From contig NZ_CADIJV010000009.1 of the NCBI RefSeq assembly GCF_902859765.1, positions 1 through 64,000 on the forward strand: DNA of 64,000 nucleotides, given 5' to 3'. Shown piece by piece: positions 51,935-60,457 of the stretch. The notes beneath the pieces are model-generated. The model searched no databases. It had not been told where the DNA came from and was given only the letters and a program-made list of their open reading frames with translations. Position 1 is the stretch's first letter. Every line of letters begins with the position of its first letter. The position numbers were made by a program, and so were the translations under genes. The stretch is from Achromobacter pulmonis (GTDB taxonomy: Bacteria; Pseudomonadota; Gammaproteobacteria; Burkholderiales; Burkholderiaceae_B).

Positions 51935-53473
51935 TTACTGGCGCTTGTCTTCCGGCGCGCTGGCCGCCAGGGCGTCGAAATCCTTATCCAGCCTGGCCAG
52001 CGAGTCGGCGATGTGCGCGCGGCGTGCCTTGATCCACTTGTCCTGCGCGGCCAGTTGCGCGCGCGCCTCATTGATCATGCGCTCCATTTCCGCCGGCTGC
52101 GGACCGCCGATGGTGGCGCGGTTCTTGACGATGGCCACCGGGTCCAGCGTCGAACGGAACTCGGCCTCGCTCATCGGCAGTTCGTTCGGATACTTGGAGC
52201 CCTTCATCGCCTCGGCGTAGATGCGCCGTGCCTGGTCGTAGGGGAAGTCCAGCGGCTTGATGTTGTTGGCCTTGGCGTAACTCACCACCTCCGAGGCGAA
52301 GTGATGGCCGTCGCGGAACGGCAGCTTGTACTTGCGCATCAGCACGTCGGCCAGTTCCTGAGAGGCGGTCCAGTCGCTGTTCAGTTCCTCCAGCGCACGC
52401 TCGGGGCTGATCACCAGGGCCTTGAGCACGCGGTCCCAGCGCTTGAGCGCGGAAATGCCGGCATCGACCATCGCCGAGTTCTGCTTGACGTCCTTCGGAT
52501 CGCTCATGCCCGGGGTGATGTTGTGCGTCTGGATCACCGGCCCCATGGCCAGCGTCACCGCGGTCGAGGCGTCGCTACGCGTGCCGTTGAGCAGGCCCGG
52601 GTTGCGTTTTTGCGGCATGGCGCTGGACACATAGGTGTTGCCGCCGCCCTCTTCGAGCAGGATCCAGGGCCGCGGCTGCGCGTACTGCGTCATCACGTCT
52701 TCGACGAAGTTGCCGGTGCGCAGCGCGATGCTGGTGACGATCGACGCCACTTCCACCGGCTGATCCATCGACGAGATCTGCGAGGCGTCATAGCCATTGT
52801 CGACCAGCGCGGTAAAGCCCAGGTACTGCGCCATGCGCTTGCGGTCCAGCGGCCAACTGGTGCCATTGAGCACCGTGGTGCCCATGGGCGAGCGGTCGAT
52901 GCGCGCGTAGGCCTCGCGGATGCGCTGGGCATCGCGCGCCATTCCGGCGGCCTGCCCCAGCAGATAGTGGCCATAACTGTTGGGCTGCGCCGCCACGCCA
53001 TTGGTGTAGTTCGGCACGATGGTGGCGCGGTGCCTGGCGGCCAGTTCCACCAGCGTGGTCGAGGTGGCATTGAGCTGATCGGCCAGGTCCAGCAGCTTGT
53101 CGCGCAGGATGGCGCTGCGGTAGGTGGCGTGCATGTCCTGGCTGGAACGGCCGGCGTGCAGCAGCGTGACATCCTCCCCCGCCGCCTTGATCAGCAGCGG
53201 CTCGAAGGTGATGACCGTGGCCGGCCGCTTGGCGCCCGGCTGGTTGCCGTCATGGATCACCTTGGCCACGCCCGCCGCCAGGCGCGGCGCCATGGACTTG
53301 TCGAGCAGTCCCTGGTCGGTATTGATCACGGCCGTGGCCTTGTTGATCTCGCCCAGCCAGAAAAAAGGATCGTGCGGCGGCCTGGCGGCGGCGGGCGCCT
53401 GCTGGGCCGAGGCGGCGTGGGCGCCGAGGGACAAAACAAGGGCAGCGCCCAGGGCGGGCAGGAAATGTCTCAT
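51935..53473 (-). CDS. Exported argininosuccinate-lyase-family protein
   Basis: A 512-residue protein of the fumarase/argininosuccinate lyase superfamily. The signature SSAMPQKRNP (SSxMPxKxNP) near residue 290 and LNGTSWPLDRKRMAQYLGF show the fold, and the HxT-type loop (AGRSSQDMHATYRS) carries catalytic-type polar residues. Unlike ArgH, it begins with a cleavable signal (MRHFLPALGAALVLSLGAHA, SAQQ). So it acts in the periplasm. The reaction is probably release of fumarate from an amino-succinate adduct, but this is inferred. It stands alone between convergent and co-directional catabolic genes. Confidence 0.85.
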   Translation of the reverse strand: MRHFLPALGAALVLSLGAHAASAQQAPAAARPPHDPFFWLGEINKATAVINTDQGLLDKSMAPRLAAGVAKVIHDGNQPGAKRPATVITFEPLLIKAAGEDVTLLHAGRSSQDMHATYRSAILRDKLLDLADQLNATSTTLVELAARHRATIVPNYTNGVAAQPNSYGHYLLGQAAGMARDAQRIREAYARIDRSPMGTTVLNGTSWPLDRKRMAQYLGFTALVDNGYDASQISSMDQPVEVASIVTSIALRTGNFVEDVMTQYAQPRPWILLEEGGGNTYVSSAMPQKRNPGLLNGTRSDASTAVTLAMGPVIQTHNITPGMSDPKDVKQNSAMVDAGISALKRWDRVLKALVISPERALEELNSDWTASQELADVLMRKYKLPFRDGHHFASEVVSYAKANNIKPLDFPYDQARRIYAEAMKGSKYPNELPMSEAEFRSTLDPVAIVKNRATIGGPQPAEMERMINEARAQLAAQDKWIKARRAHIADSLARLDKDFDALAASAPEDKRQ

Positions 53474-53635
53474 GGTGTTCTCGTTATGAGGGGAAAATCA
53501 CTAAGGCAACCCCCTGTATCAGACACCATTTTTGCCCGTTTCGCGTCCCGAAATGCAAGCCGGCGGCTCAGGGATGACCCGGATATCCCGCCCCCTTGAG
53601 CTCGGCGCGCCCGCGCGTGCCACGGCGCAGCCGCG

Positions 53636-54412
53636 TCACCCCAGGTATTCGACGTTGCCGCAAACCGAAATGCTCTGGCCGCTGATCATCGCCCCCTCGT
53701 CCGAACACAGGAACGCCACCTGATTGGCGATGTCCTCGGGCTGGGTCATCTTGCGCAGCGACACCTTTTCCACCAGTTGCGCGCGCATGGCGTCGTTGCT
53801 GACGCCTGCCGCCGCCGCGCGCGCGGCGATGATGCGTTCGACCCGCTCGCCCGCCACCACGCCCGGCAGCACCGAATTGACGCGGATGTTCGACGGCCCA
53901 AGCTCCATCGCCCAGGTCTGCGTCAACCCGGCCAACCCGAACTTGCTGGCGCTGTAGGGGCTGCGCAGCGAAAAACCCAGCCGGCCCGCGACCGACGAGA
54001 TGTTGATGATCGCCCCGCCCCCCGCCTCGCGCAGCAGCGGCACCGCGCTGCGCGCGCACAGGAAGGTCCCCGTCAGGTTGACGTCCAGCGTGGCCTGCCA
54101 GGCCGCCAGATCCGTGTCTTCGAGCCGGCTGGTGGGGCCCGAGACGCCGGCGTTGTTCACCAGCGCGTCCAGCTTGCCCCAGCGCCCCGCCAGGTCCCCG
54201 AACATGGCCAGCACCTGGGCTTCATCGGCCACGTCCGTGACGCTGCCGCTCAAGCCGGAATGCGCCCGCACCGCCGCCTGCACCGCTTCCGCGGCCACAT
54301 CGCAGATATGCACCTGCGCGCCCGAGGCCAGGAACTTGCGCGCGATGGCCAGGCCGATGCCCCCCGCGCCCGCGGTGATCAGGACCCGCTTGCCCTTCAA
54401 CGATTCGATCAT
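53636..54412 (-). CDS. SDR-family oxidoreductase
   Basis: A 258-residue short-chain dehydrogenase with an intact active site: ITAGAGGIGLAIA cofactor loop, NNAGVSGP, Ser in INISSVAGRLG, and Tyr-Lys in SPYSASKFGL. RBS AGGAGG lies before the ATG at 54412. It is 35 bp from the BKACE-type gene upstream on the same strand. By context it should oxidise a 3-hydroxy acid to the 3-keto acid that the cleavage enzyme uses; that link is inferred. Confidence 0.88.
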   Translation of the reverse strand: MIESLKGKRVLITAGAGGIGLAIARKFLASGAQVHICDVAAEAVQAAVRAHSGLSGSVTDVADEAQVLAMFGDLAGRWGKLDALVNNAGVSGPTSRLEDTDLAAWQATLDVNLTGTFLCARSAVPLLREAGGGAIINISSVAGRLGFSLRSPYSASKFGLAGLTQTWAMELGPSNIRVNSVLPGVVAGERVERIIAARAAAAGVSNDAMRAQLVEKVSLRKMTQPEDIANQVAFLCSDEGAMISGQSISVCGNVEYLG

Positions 54413-54447
54413 CAGGCTACCCTCCTAGAGACACCCCGCATCATGGC

Positions 54448-55362
54448 CTACAGCGCGAATTCCGGCCGCACGCCGCTGCGCAGCGGCAAGCCCATGATCT
54501 CGCGCGCCTCGGCGGGCGTCGCGGGTTCCATGTCCAGTTCGCGGATGATGCGCACGATGCGCTCGGTCAGCTGCACGTTGGTCGCCAGTTCGCCATGGCG
54601 GTAATACAGGTTGTCCTCCAGCCCCACCCGCGCATGCCCGCCCAGCAGCAGTGCGCTGATGTTGGCTTCCAGCTGCGACGGCCCGATGCCGCTGACGCAA
54701 AAGATGCTGTTCTTGGGCAGCAGGTCCACCATCATCTGCAAGTGGCGCGGCGAGAACGGCATCGCGTTCTGGAAGTTGCGGTGCACGTTCATCACCAGGT
54801 TGATGAAATGCGGCGCCTCGTCCAGCCCCTCGTTGATCAGCGTGGTCGCGTCCTGCAGGATGTGCGTCGGGCTGAACACCTCCCACTCGGGCTTGATGCC
54901 GCGCGCCTTCATGCCGGCCGCCAGCTCGCGCGCGCGGGTCAAGGGCGTGTTCATCAGATATTCGCGGTCGCCGAAAGCCAGGTTCAGCGTGGTGGCGTCC
55001 AGCGTGCACATCTCGGCGCCGGCATCCATGCCCTTGAGCCGCTCTTCCCACAGGATCTCCCAGGTGCCCGGCGTGGTCTCCTTGACCATGTCGCCATGCA
55101 CGCCGCCGCCAGTGGAGTTGTTCAGCACGATGTCGCAGCGCTCGCGGATGCGTTGGTTCATGTCGCGATAGATCGCCGCATCGCAGGTGGCCTGGTCGTC
55201 GGGACGGCGCGCATGCAACGCCACCACACTGGCCCCGGCGTTGTAGCAGCGGTAGACGTCCTCGGCAATCTCGGCCGGCTGGGTCGGCAGGTGCGGATTC
55301 TGGCTCTTGAACGCCATGCCCCCGGTGGGGGCAATGGTGACGATCACTTTGCGTTTTGCCAT
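54448..55362 (-). CDS. BKACE-family beta-keto acid cleavage enzyme
   Basis: A 304-residue TIM-barrel protein of the DUF849/Kce family (3-keto-5-aminohexanoate cleavage type), which transfers acetyl-CoA to a beta-keto acid to give acetoacetate and an acyl-CoA. Typical parts are VIVTIAPTGG at the start, GASVVALHARR (metal-site His), NNSTGGGVHG and GGHARVGLEDNLYYRHGELA near the end. I chose the ATG at 55362 (MAKRKVIVTI) and not the longer frame that runs into the binding-protein gene. The exact keto acid is unknown. It sits between an ABC binding protein gene and an SDR gene. Confidence 0.88.
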   Translation of the reverse strand: MAKRKVIVTIAPTGGMAFKSQNPHLPTQPAEIAEDVYRCYNAGASVVALHARRPDDQATCDAAIYRDMNQRIRERCDIVLNNSTGGGVHGDMVKETTPGTWEILWEERLKGMDAGAEMCTLDATTLNLAFGDREYLMNTPLTRARELAAGMKARGIKPEWEVFSPTHILQDATTLINEGLDEAPHFINLVMNVHRNFQNAMPFSPRHLQMMVDLLPKNSIFCVSGIGPSQLEANISALLLGGHARVGLEDNLYYRHGELATNVQLTERIVRIIRELDMEPATPAEAREIMGLPLRSGVRPEFAL

Positions 55363-55372
55363 GGCGGTTCTC

Positions 55373-56596
55373 TTATTTCCAAAGGGCGCAGCGGGTTTCG
55401 GCCTTGGTGGTGAAGGCCTCGTTGCCGTCGATGGTCTGCACCACCTTGAAGTAGTCCCAGGGCGCCTTCGATTCCTCGGGCGTCTTGACCTGCAACAGGT
55501 ACATGTCATGCACCACGCGGCCGTCAGGACGCACCACGCCGTTCTTGATGTACACGTCGTTGAGCTTGTTCCCGCGCAGGTAGGCCAGCACCTTGTCGGC
55601 GTCGTCCGTGCCAGTGGCCTTGACCGCGCGCAGGTACTGGATGGCCGCCGAATAGTCGGCCGCCTGCAGCGAGGACGGCATGGCGTTGCGGCGCTCGTAG
55701 AACTTCTGCGCCCAGGCCCGCGTCTCGTCCGACGCATTCCAGTACCAGCTGTCGGTCAGGTACATGCCCTGCGCCGTTTGCAGGCCCATGGCATGGATGT
55801 CATTGATGAACATGATCATGCCGGCCAGCCGCATCGTCTTGGTCAGGCCGAATTCATTGGCCGCCTTGATCGCATTGGTGGCGTCGGCGCCGGCATTGGC
55901 CAGCGCCAGGATTTCGGCCTTGCTGGCCTGCGCCTGCAACAGGAACGATGAGAAATCGCTGGTCGACAGCGGATGCTTGACCGACCCGATCACCTTGCCG
56001 CCGCCGGCCTCGACCACCTTGGTGGTATCGGCCTGCAGCGCATGGCCGAAGGCGTAGTCGGCCGTCAGGATGTACCAGCTCTTGCCGCCCGCCTTCACCA
56101 CCGCGCCCCCGGTGCCGCGCGCCTGCGCCACGGTGTCGTAGGCATAGTTCAGCGTGTACGGCGTGCACTGTTCGTTGGTCAGGGCCGGCGCGCCCGCCCC
56201 CACCACGATGATGGGCTTCTTCTTGTCGGCCGCCACCTTGGACATGGCCAGCGCGGTGCTCGAATTGGTGCCGCCGATCAGCAGGTCCAGGCCGCGCTGA
56301 TCGAACCACTCGCGCGCCTTGGCCGAGGCGATGTCCGCCTTGTTCTGGTGGTCGGCCGTCAACAGCTCGATCTTCTTGCCGTTGACCTCGCCGCCCATCT
56401 CCTCGATCGCCATCTTGATGGCTTCCGCGCCGCCAGGGCCATCGGGGCCGGAATACACGCCCGACATGTCGGTAATGAAGCCGATCCGGATCACATCGTC
56501 GGAAATCTGCGCCTGGGCCGCGCCCGCTTGCAATAGCGCGCCTGCGATGGCGCCGGCCAGGACAGCGCGTGAAAACCTGCGTGGCATTGACAACAT
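55373..56596 (-). CDS. Branched-chain-type ABC substrate-binding protein
   Basis: A 407-residue periplasmic binding protein of the LivJ fold. The signal peptide ends at AAQA (SRAVLAGAIAGALLQAGAAQ). The mature start ISDDVIRIGFITDMSGVYSG and DLLIGGTNSSTALAMSKVAA are typical. An RBS (GAGGAG) precedes the ATG at 56596. No permease or ATPase gene is adjacent, so it must use components encoded elsewhere. It is first in the leftward unit with BKACE and SDR, so its ligand probably feeds that pathway. Confidence 0.9.
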   Translation of the reverse strand: MLSMPRRFSRAVLAGAIAGALLQAGAAQAQISDDVIRIGFITDMSGVYSGPDGPGGAEAIKMAIEEMGGEVNGKKIELLTADHQNKADIASAKAREWFDQRGLDLLIGGTNSSTALAMSKVAADKKKPIIVVGAGAPALTNEQCTPYTLNYAYDTVAQARGTGGAVVKAGGKSWYILTADYAFGHALQADTTKVVEAGGGKVIGSVKHPLSTSDFSSFLLQAQASKAEILALANAGADATNAIKAANEFGLTKTMRLAGMIMFINDIHAMGLQTAQGMYLTDSWYWNASDETRAWAQKFYERRNAMPSSLQAADYSAAIQYLRAVKATGTDDADKVLAYLRGNKLNDVYIKNGVVRPDGRVVHDMYLLQVKTPEESKAPWDYFKVVQTIDGNEAFTTKAETRCALWK

Positions 56597-56734
56597 ACCT
56601 GTCTCCTCTTATGGTTTTTTGGCTCTGGGGCCCCGAATATTCTCGGACTGGCCCCAAATGCGAACAGTCATCATGTTGACAAAGCGCCCTAGGGTTTACC
56701 TGGGCGCTCTCACCACGGCGGAACGGGGACAACC

Positions 56735-57511
56735 ATGCGCGCACCGGCAGCCGGAACCGGCCATGAACCTGCCAGCCCGAAGCGGCGGGCCAAGCCAGAC
56801 CCGGTGGACCGGATGCTGGCCGTCGTGCCCTGGTACAACGGCCTGCCGCGCCTGGAGCGCGACATGGTGCGGGCCGAACTGCGGGTGGTGTCGTTGCGGG
56901 CGGGCGAACGCCTGTTCCGCGAGGGGTCCAAGTCGCTGGGCTGGTACGGCGTGGTGGACGGCCTGGTGAAATGGTCGTCGCGCGGCTCGGACGGCCGATC
57001 GCTGTCGCTGGCCGGCTTCAGCACCGGCAGCTGGTTCGGCGAGGCCACCATGATCCGCCGTGAGCCGTTCGAATACGAAGTGGTGGCGCTACGGCCCAGC
57101 CAGGTCGTGATCCTGCCGCGCGACACCTGCGAGCGCCTGTGGAACAACAATATCGCGTTCACCAAGGCGCTGATGACCCACCTGGCGCAACGCGTCAACT
57201 GGCTGATGGCCAGCTACACCGGCAACGTGCTGCTGGACGTCGACACCACCGTGGCCCGCGCCGTCGCCGCGCAACTGAACGCCGAGCAACATTCCGATAA
57301 CAACGGCCGGCTCAAGATATCCCAGGAGGAAATCGCCAGCCTGTGCGGCGTGTCGCGGCAACGCTGTAACGCCGCCCTGACCCGGCTGGCGCGGCTGGGC
57401 GTGCTACAGACGCATTATCGGGGGATGACGATCCTGGACCGGGAGGGCCTGTACCGGCACGCGAAGCTGAACCGGGAACCCGCGGACCATCCGGCCGACA
57501 TGCCGGCATAG
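56735..57511 (+). CDS. Crp/Fnr-family regulator
   Basis: A 258-residue regulator. Residues about 30-150 are a cyclic-nucleotide-binding fold (LRAGERLFREGSKSLGWYGV), and residues 180-245 are the Crp-type HTH (ISQEEIASLCGVSRQRCNAA). The FNR cluster cysteines are missing from the N-terminus, so oxygen sensing through [4Fe-4S] is unlikely. It is divergent from the binding-protein gene and may control that unit. The signal is not known. Confidence 0.9.
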   Translation: MRAPAAGTGHEPASPKRRAKPDPVDRMLAVVPWYNGLPRLERDMVRAELRVVSLRAGERLFREGSKSLGWYGVVDGLVKWSSRGSDGRSLSLAGFSTGSWFGEATMIRREPFEYEVVALRPSQVVILPRDTCERLWNNNIAFTKALMTHLAQRVNWLMASYTGNVLLDVDTTVARAVAAQLNAEQHSDNNGRLKISQEEIASLCGVSRQRCNAALTRLARLGVLQTHYRGMTILDREGLYRHAKLNREPADHPADMPA

Positions 57512-57514
57512 CCT

Positions 57515-57533
57515 GCCGGCCGGGGCGGCCGGC
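57515..57533. terminator. Hairpin after the Crp/Fnr gene
   Basis: A 7-bp stem (GCCGGCC and GGCCGGC with a five-base loop) begins 4 bp after the stop codon. No T-tract follows, so support as an intrinsic terminator is modest. Confidence 0.35.
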
Positions 57534-57603
57534 GCCACGCATTTCCGCCGTTCACCCATCCGCGGTATCTTTGCGCCTTCCGCTGCTCCCCCTCCGTCGA
57601 CCC

Positions 57604-58176
57604 ATGATCCCCGCGCCCACGGCACCGGCCCGTCCCCTGCTCACGCCACGCCTGTCGCTGCGGCCGGCGATTCGCCAGCATGCCCCCGCCTTGCTGGCAT
57701 ACCATCTTGCCAACCGGGCCCACCTGCAGCCTTGGGAACCCGCCCGGTCCGACGCGTTCTACACCGCCCCGTCGACCGAAGAACGGCTTGCCGCGATGGA
57801 GATGAACACCGCCGCCGGGCAGGCGGTGCACCTGCTGCTGTTCGACAGGACCGACGACAGTCTGGTCGGCACCTGCAACTTCACCAATATCGTGCGGGGG
57901 GTTTTCCAGGCCTGCCATCTCGGCTTCTCACTCGCGCAAGATCGCGAAGGGCACGGACTGATGCGCGAATGCCTCGTCGCCGCGACACATTTCATGTTTA
58001 CCGAACACGGCCTGCACCGCATCATGGCGAACCACCGGCCCGAGAACGCCCGCAGCGCCCGTCTGCTGAAGGGCCTGGGGTTCGAGCGCGAAGGCATGGC
58101 GCGCGCCTATCTGAAGATCAACGGCGCCTGGACGGACCACGTGCTGACTTCGCTGATCAATCCCGCGCACGCGTGA
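57604..58176 (+). CDS. GNAT acetyltransferase (RimJ-like)
   Basis: A 190-residue N-acetyltransferase of the RimJ/RimL type. Acceptor side: RLSLRPAIRQHAPALLAYHL; acetyl-CoA loop region: LGFSLAQDREGHGLMRECL; then LHRIMANHRPENARSARLLK and LGFEREGMAR. I chose the ATG at 57604; the TTG start of the longer frame has no advantage. The substrate is either a ribosomal-protein N-terminus or a small amine. It is co-directional with the Crp/Fnr gene and convergent with the RlmN-like gene. Confidence 0.88.
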   Translation: MIPAPTAPARPLLTPRLSLRPAIRQHAPALLAYHLANRAHLQPWEPARSDAFYTAPSTEERLAAMEMNTAAGQAVHLLLFDRTDDSLVGTCNFTNIVRGVFQACHLGFSLAQDREGHGLMRECLVAATHFMFTEHGLHRIMANHRPENARSARLLKGLGFEREGMARAYLKINGAWTDHVLTSLINPAHA

Positions 58177-58218
58177 TCGGCCGCGACGACGCGCCACCGC
58201 GTTGCAGGCAAGGCCGGT

Positions 58219-59274
58219 CTACGCGGCTTCCCGCCTGGCCGCGCGATTGCGGCGCAGTTCGACCACCTGCTCCGCTCCCACGGCGCGGGCGCGCAACTGG
58301 CCGCAGCCGCCATCCACGTCCTGCCCGGCGCTGTTCCGGATCTTGGTCAGCACGCCACGGCGATGCAGCGTGCGCACGATCTCGCGGATGCGTTCGGCTT
58401 CGGGTCGCTGGTAGTCGTCGCCTTCCAGGCTGTTGAAGGGAATCACATTGAGCACGCCGAACTTGCCCTTGAGCAGGCGCGGGATCGCATCGAGTTCGTC
58501 GTCGCCGTCATTGATGCCCTTGAGCAGCGTCCATTGGTACTGGATCGGGTAGCCGGTATCGCGGGCGTAGCGTTCGCCCAGTTCCACCAGTTCCTGTGGC
58601 GCGATCTTCGGCGCGCGCGGCAGCAGGTGCTCGCGCAGCTCGGCCCGGGTCGTATGCAGCGACAGCGCCAGGGCCGGCTTGACCGCTTGCCGCGGCAGCG
58701 CCTCGAATACACGGGGGTCCCCCACGGTGGAGAACACCAGGTTCTTGTGGCCGATGTTGCCTTCGGTGCCGAGCAGGTTGATGGCTTCCAGCACGTTTTC
58801 CAGATTGTGCGCCGGTTCACCCATGCCCATGAAAACCACTTTCCTGACCGCGCGCAAGCGCCGCGCCAGCACCACCTGCGCCAGGATCTCCATGCTGGCG
58901 ACCTGGCGGATCAGGCCGCTCTTGCCGGTCATGCAAAACCGGCAGCCGACCGCGCAGCCGACCTGGGTCGACACACACAGCCCATCGCGCGGCAGCAGCA
59001 CGCTTTCCACCATCTGGCCGTCGGCCAGATCGACCAGCAGGCGCGAACCGTCATTGCCGGCATGCTCGGAACGGACGCGGGCCAGACCGTCCAGGTCCGC
59101 CGCCAGGGCGGGCAGCGCCTGGCGCAGCGCCAGCGGCAGATAGTTGTCGAAGCGCCGCCGCCACGCGGCGCTGTCGAACGCCTGCCCGCTCAGCCAGGCG
59201 CGCATGACCCGCCCGCGATGAGCTGGCTGGGCGCCTAAGGCGGCGAGGCGTTGGTCGAAATCGGAGTGGCGCAT
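58219..59274 (-). CDS. RlmN/Cfr-family radical SAM methyltransferase
   Basis: A 351-residue enzyme. The radical SAM cluster is CAVGCRFC (Cys107, 111, 114). Both methyl-transfer cysteines are present: Cys100 (LCVSTQVG) and Cys324 (DVDGGCGQL), equivalent to E. coli RlmN Cys118 and Cys355. The MGMGEP motif is also kept. The region after the cluster (MTGKSGLIRQV) differs from the STAQQGFNR of canonical RlmN, so this is a divergent second member, not the house-keeping gene. The target is probably an adenine C2 or C8 of 23S rRNA or tRNA. It starts at the ATG at 59274. Confidence 0.85.
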   Translation of the reverse strand: MRHSDFDQRLAALGAQPAHRGRVMRAWLSGQAFDSAAWRRRFDNYLPLALRQALPALAADLDGLARVRSEHAGNDGSRLLVDLADGQMVESVLLPRDGLCVSTQVGCAVGCRFCMTGKSGLIRQVASMEILAQVVLARRLRAVRKVVFMGMGEPAHNLENVLEAINLLGTEGNIGHKNLVFSTVGDPRVFEALPRQAVKPALALSLHTTRAELREHLLPRAPKIAPQELVELGERYARDTGYPIQYQWTLLKGINDGDDELDAIPRLLKGKFGVLNVIPFNSLEGDDYQRPEAERIREIVRTLHRRGVLTKIRNSAGQDVDGGCGQLRARAVGAEQVVELRRNRAARREAA

Positions 59275-59349
59275 GGGGAGCGGATTTTACCCCGCCCGGC
59301 ACAGCCGCCGGCCGGGCTCAGCGCCCCGGCATGCCGAGCCGGGCAGGCC

Positions 59350-60405
59350 CTACCCCGCAATGGCCTGGGCCAGTTTCAGGATGGACAGCGGCGCGCAGCC
59401 CTCGGCATCGTTGCTGACCGTCACGTAGGCCGGCTGGCCCGCGCCCGTGATACCGCGGATCGTGCGCGCCAGCACCGTGCGCGTGGGGATGTCCTCGCTG
59501 AGCAGGGCATTGAACGGATCATGCTTCTTCTGCGCATCGGCATAGCCATAGGGGCCGAAAACGCGGTTCAGGTTCCAGCGGCAGACCAGCGGTCCCGGCC
59601 ACAACGCGCGCAGCATCGGCAGTTGCGCGTCGATCGGCGGCATCTTGCCATGCAGCCCCAGACAGAAAGTGGCCCCATGCGCCTTGAGCGTGTCAACCAT
59701 CGCCTGGCCCAACAGTTCCGGGTCGCGTACTTCCACCGCGACGATCACGGCCTCATGTGCGGACAATGCCTCCCGCACGGCCGCCAGCATGTGCCCCAGT
59801 TTCTCCAACAGCGATGCCGAGCGACTCAGCCAGCCCAGCGGCAGCGGACTCAGCTGGAACACCAGGACCCCGAGCTTGGCCCCCAGGCCTTCCAGCGCCG
59901 GCCGCACGAATTCCTGGACCGCTAGCGACGGATCGAGGAAGACCGGGTTGGCCTCGCGCGTCCTGCCTTCTTCGCCACGCACCTGGGCGTCGGTAATGCT
60001 GGAGGGGCATTTGACGACGAACCGGAAATCATCGTCGACCTGTCCCGCGTAACCGGCATACTGGCTCGCCGTCAACGGCTGCCAGAAAGTCCGGTCCACG
60101 CAAACCGTGCGCAAAAGCGGATGCCGGTGGTAGGCGCCCAGGCCATGCCGGGACAGCGTGCTCGAATCGTATTCGCCGTCCCAGACCAGCCCTTCCCAGC
60201 CGGGGTATGACCAGGTGGAGACGCCAAAGCGCAACGGCGCCGGCAACTGGCCCGCGAGCGCGCGCCATTCCTGCCCCGCAGGAGCGGGCAGCACCCTGGC
60301 CATGCCGCGAAGGGCGGAAAGATCGGGATTGGCACGAGACTTGGCATGATCCGGCGTGTTAGCCGGCGGCAAGGGTAGCGCATCGCCGAAAAGATCGTCT
60401 TGCAT
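59350..60405 (-). CDS. DUF72 TIM-barrel protein
   Basis: A 351-residue DUF72 protein (E. coli YecE type). Family blocks are FGVSTWSYPGWEGLVWDGEY, RTFWQPLTASQYAGYAGQVD and FRFVVKCP. The C-terminal half has VAVEVRDPELL and CRWNLNRVFGPYGYADAQKK. A 60-residue N-terminal part is more polar than usual. I chose the ATG at 60405 (MQDDLFGDALP). Its biochemical role is unknown; a nuclease or phosphoesterase role has been suggested only from the fold. It stands alone, co-directional with the amidase gene. Confidence 0.85.
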   Translation of the reverse strand: MQDDLFGDALPLPPANTPDHAKSRANPDLSALRGMARVLPAPAGQEWRALAGQLPAPLRFGVSTWSYPGWEGLVWDGEYDSSTLSRHGLGAYHRHPLLRTVCVDRTFWQPLTASQYAGYAGQVDDDFRFVVKCPSSITDAQVRGEEGRTREANPVFLDPSLAVQEFVRPALEGLGAKLGVLVFQLSPLPLGWLSRSASLLEKLGHMLAAVREALSAHEAVIVAVEVRDPELLGQAMVDTLKAHGATFCLGLHGKMPPIDAQLPMLRALWPGPLVCRWNLNRVFGPYGYADAQKKHDPFNALLSEDIPTRTVLARTIRGITGAGQPAYVTVSNDAEGCAPLSILKLAQAIAG

Positions 60406-60457
60406 ACGTGGGGTTCTGGCACGGGGATGGGCTATAGGGTACTTGAATCGCGCCGGC

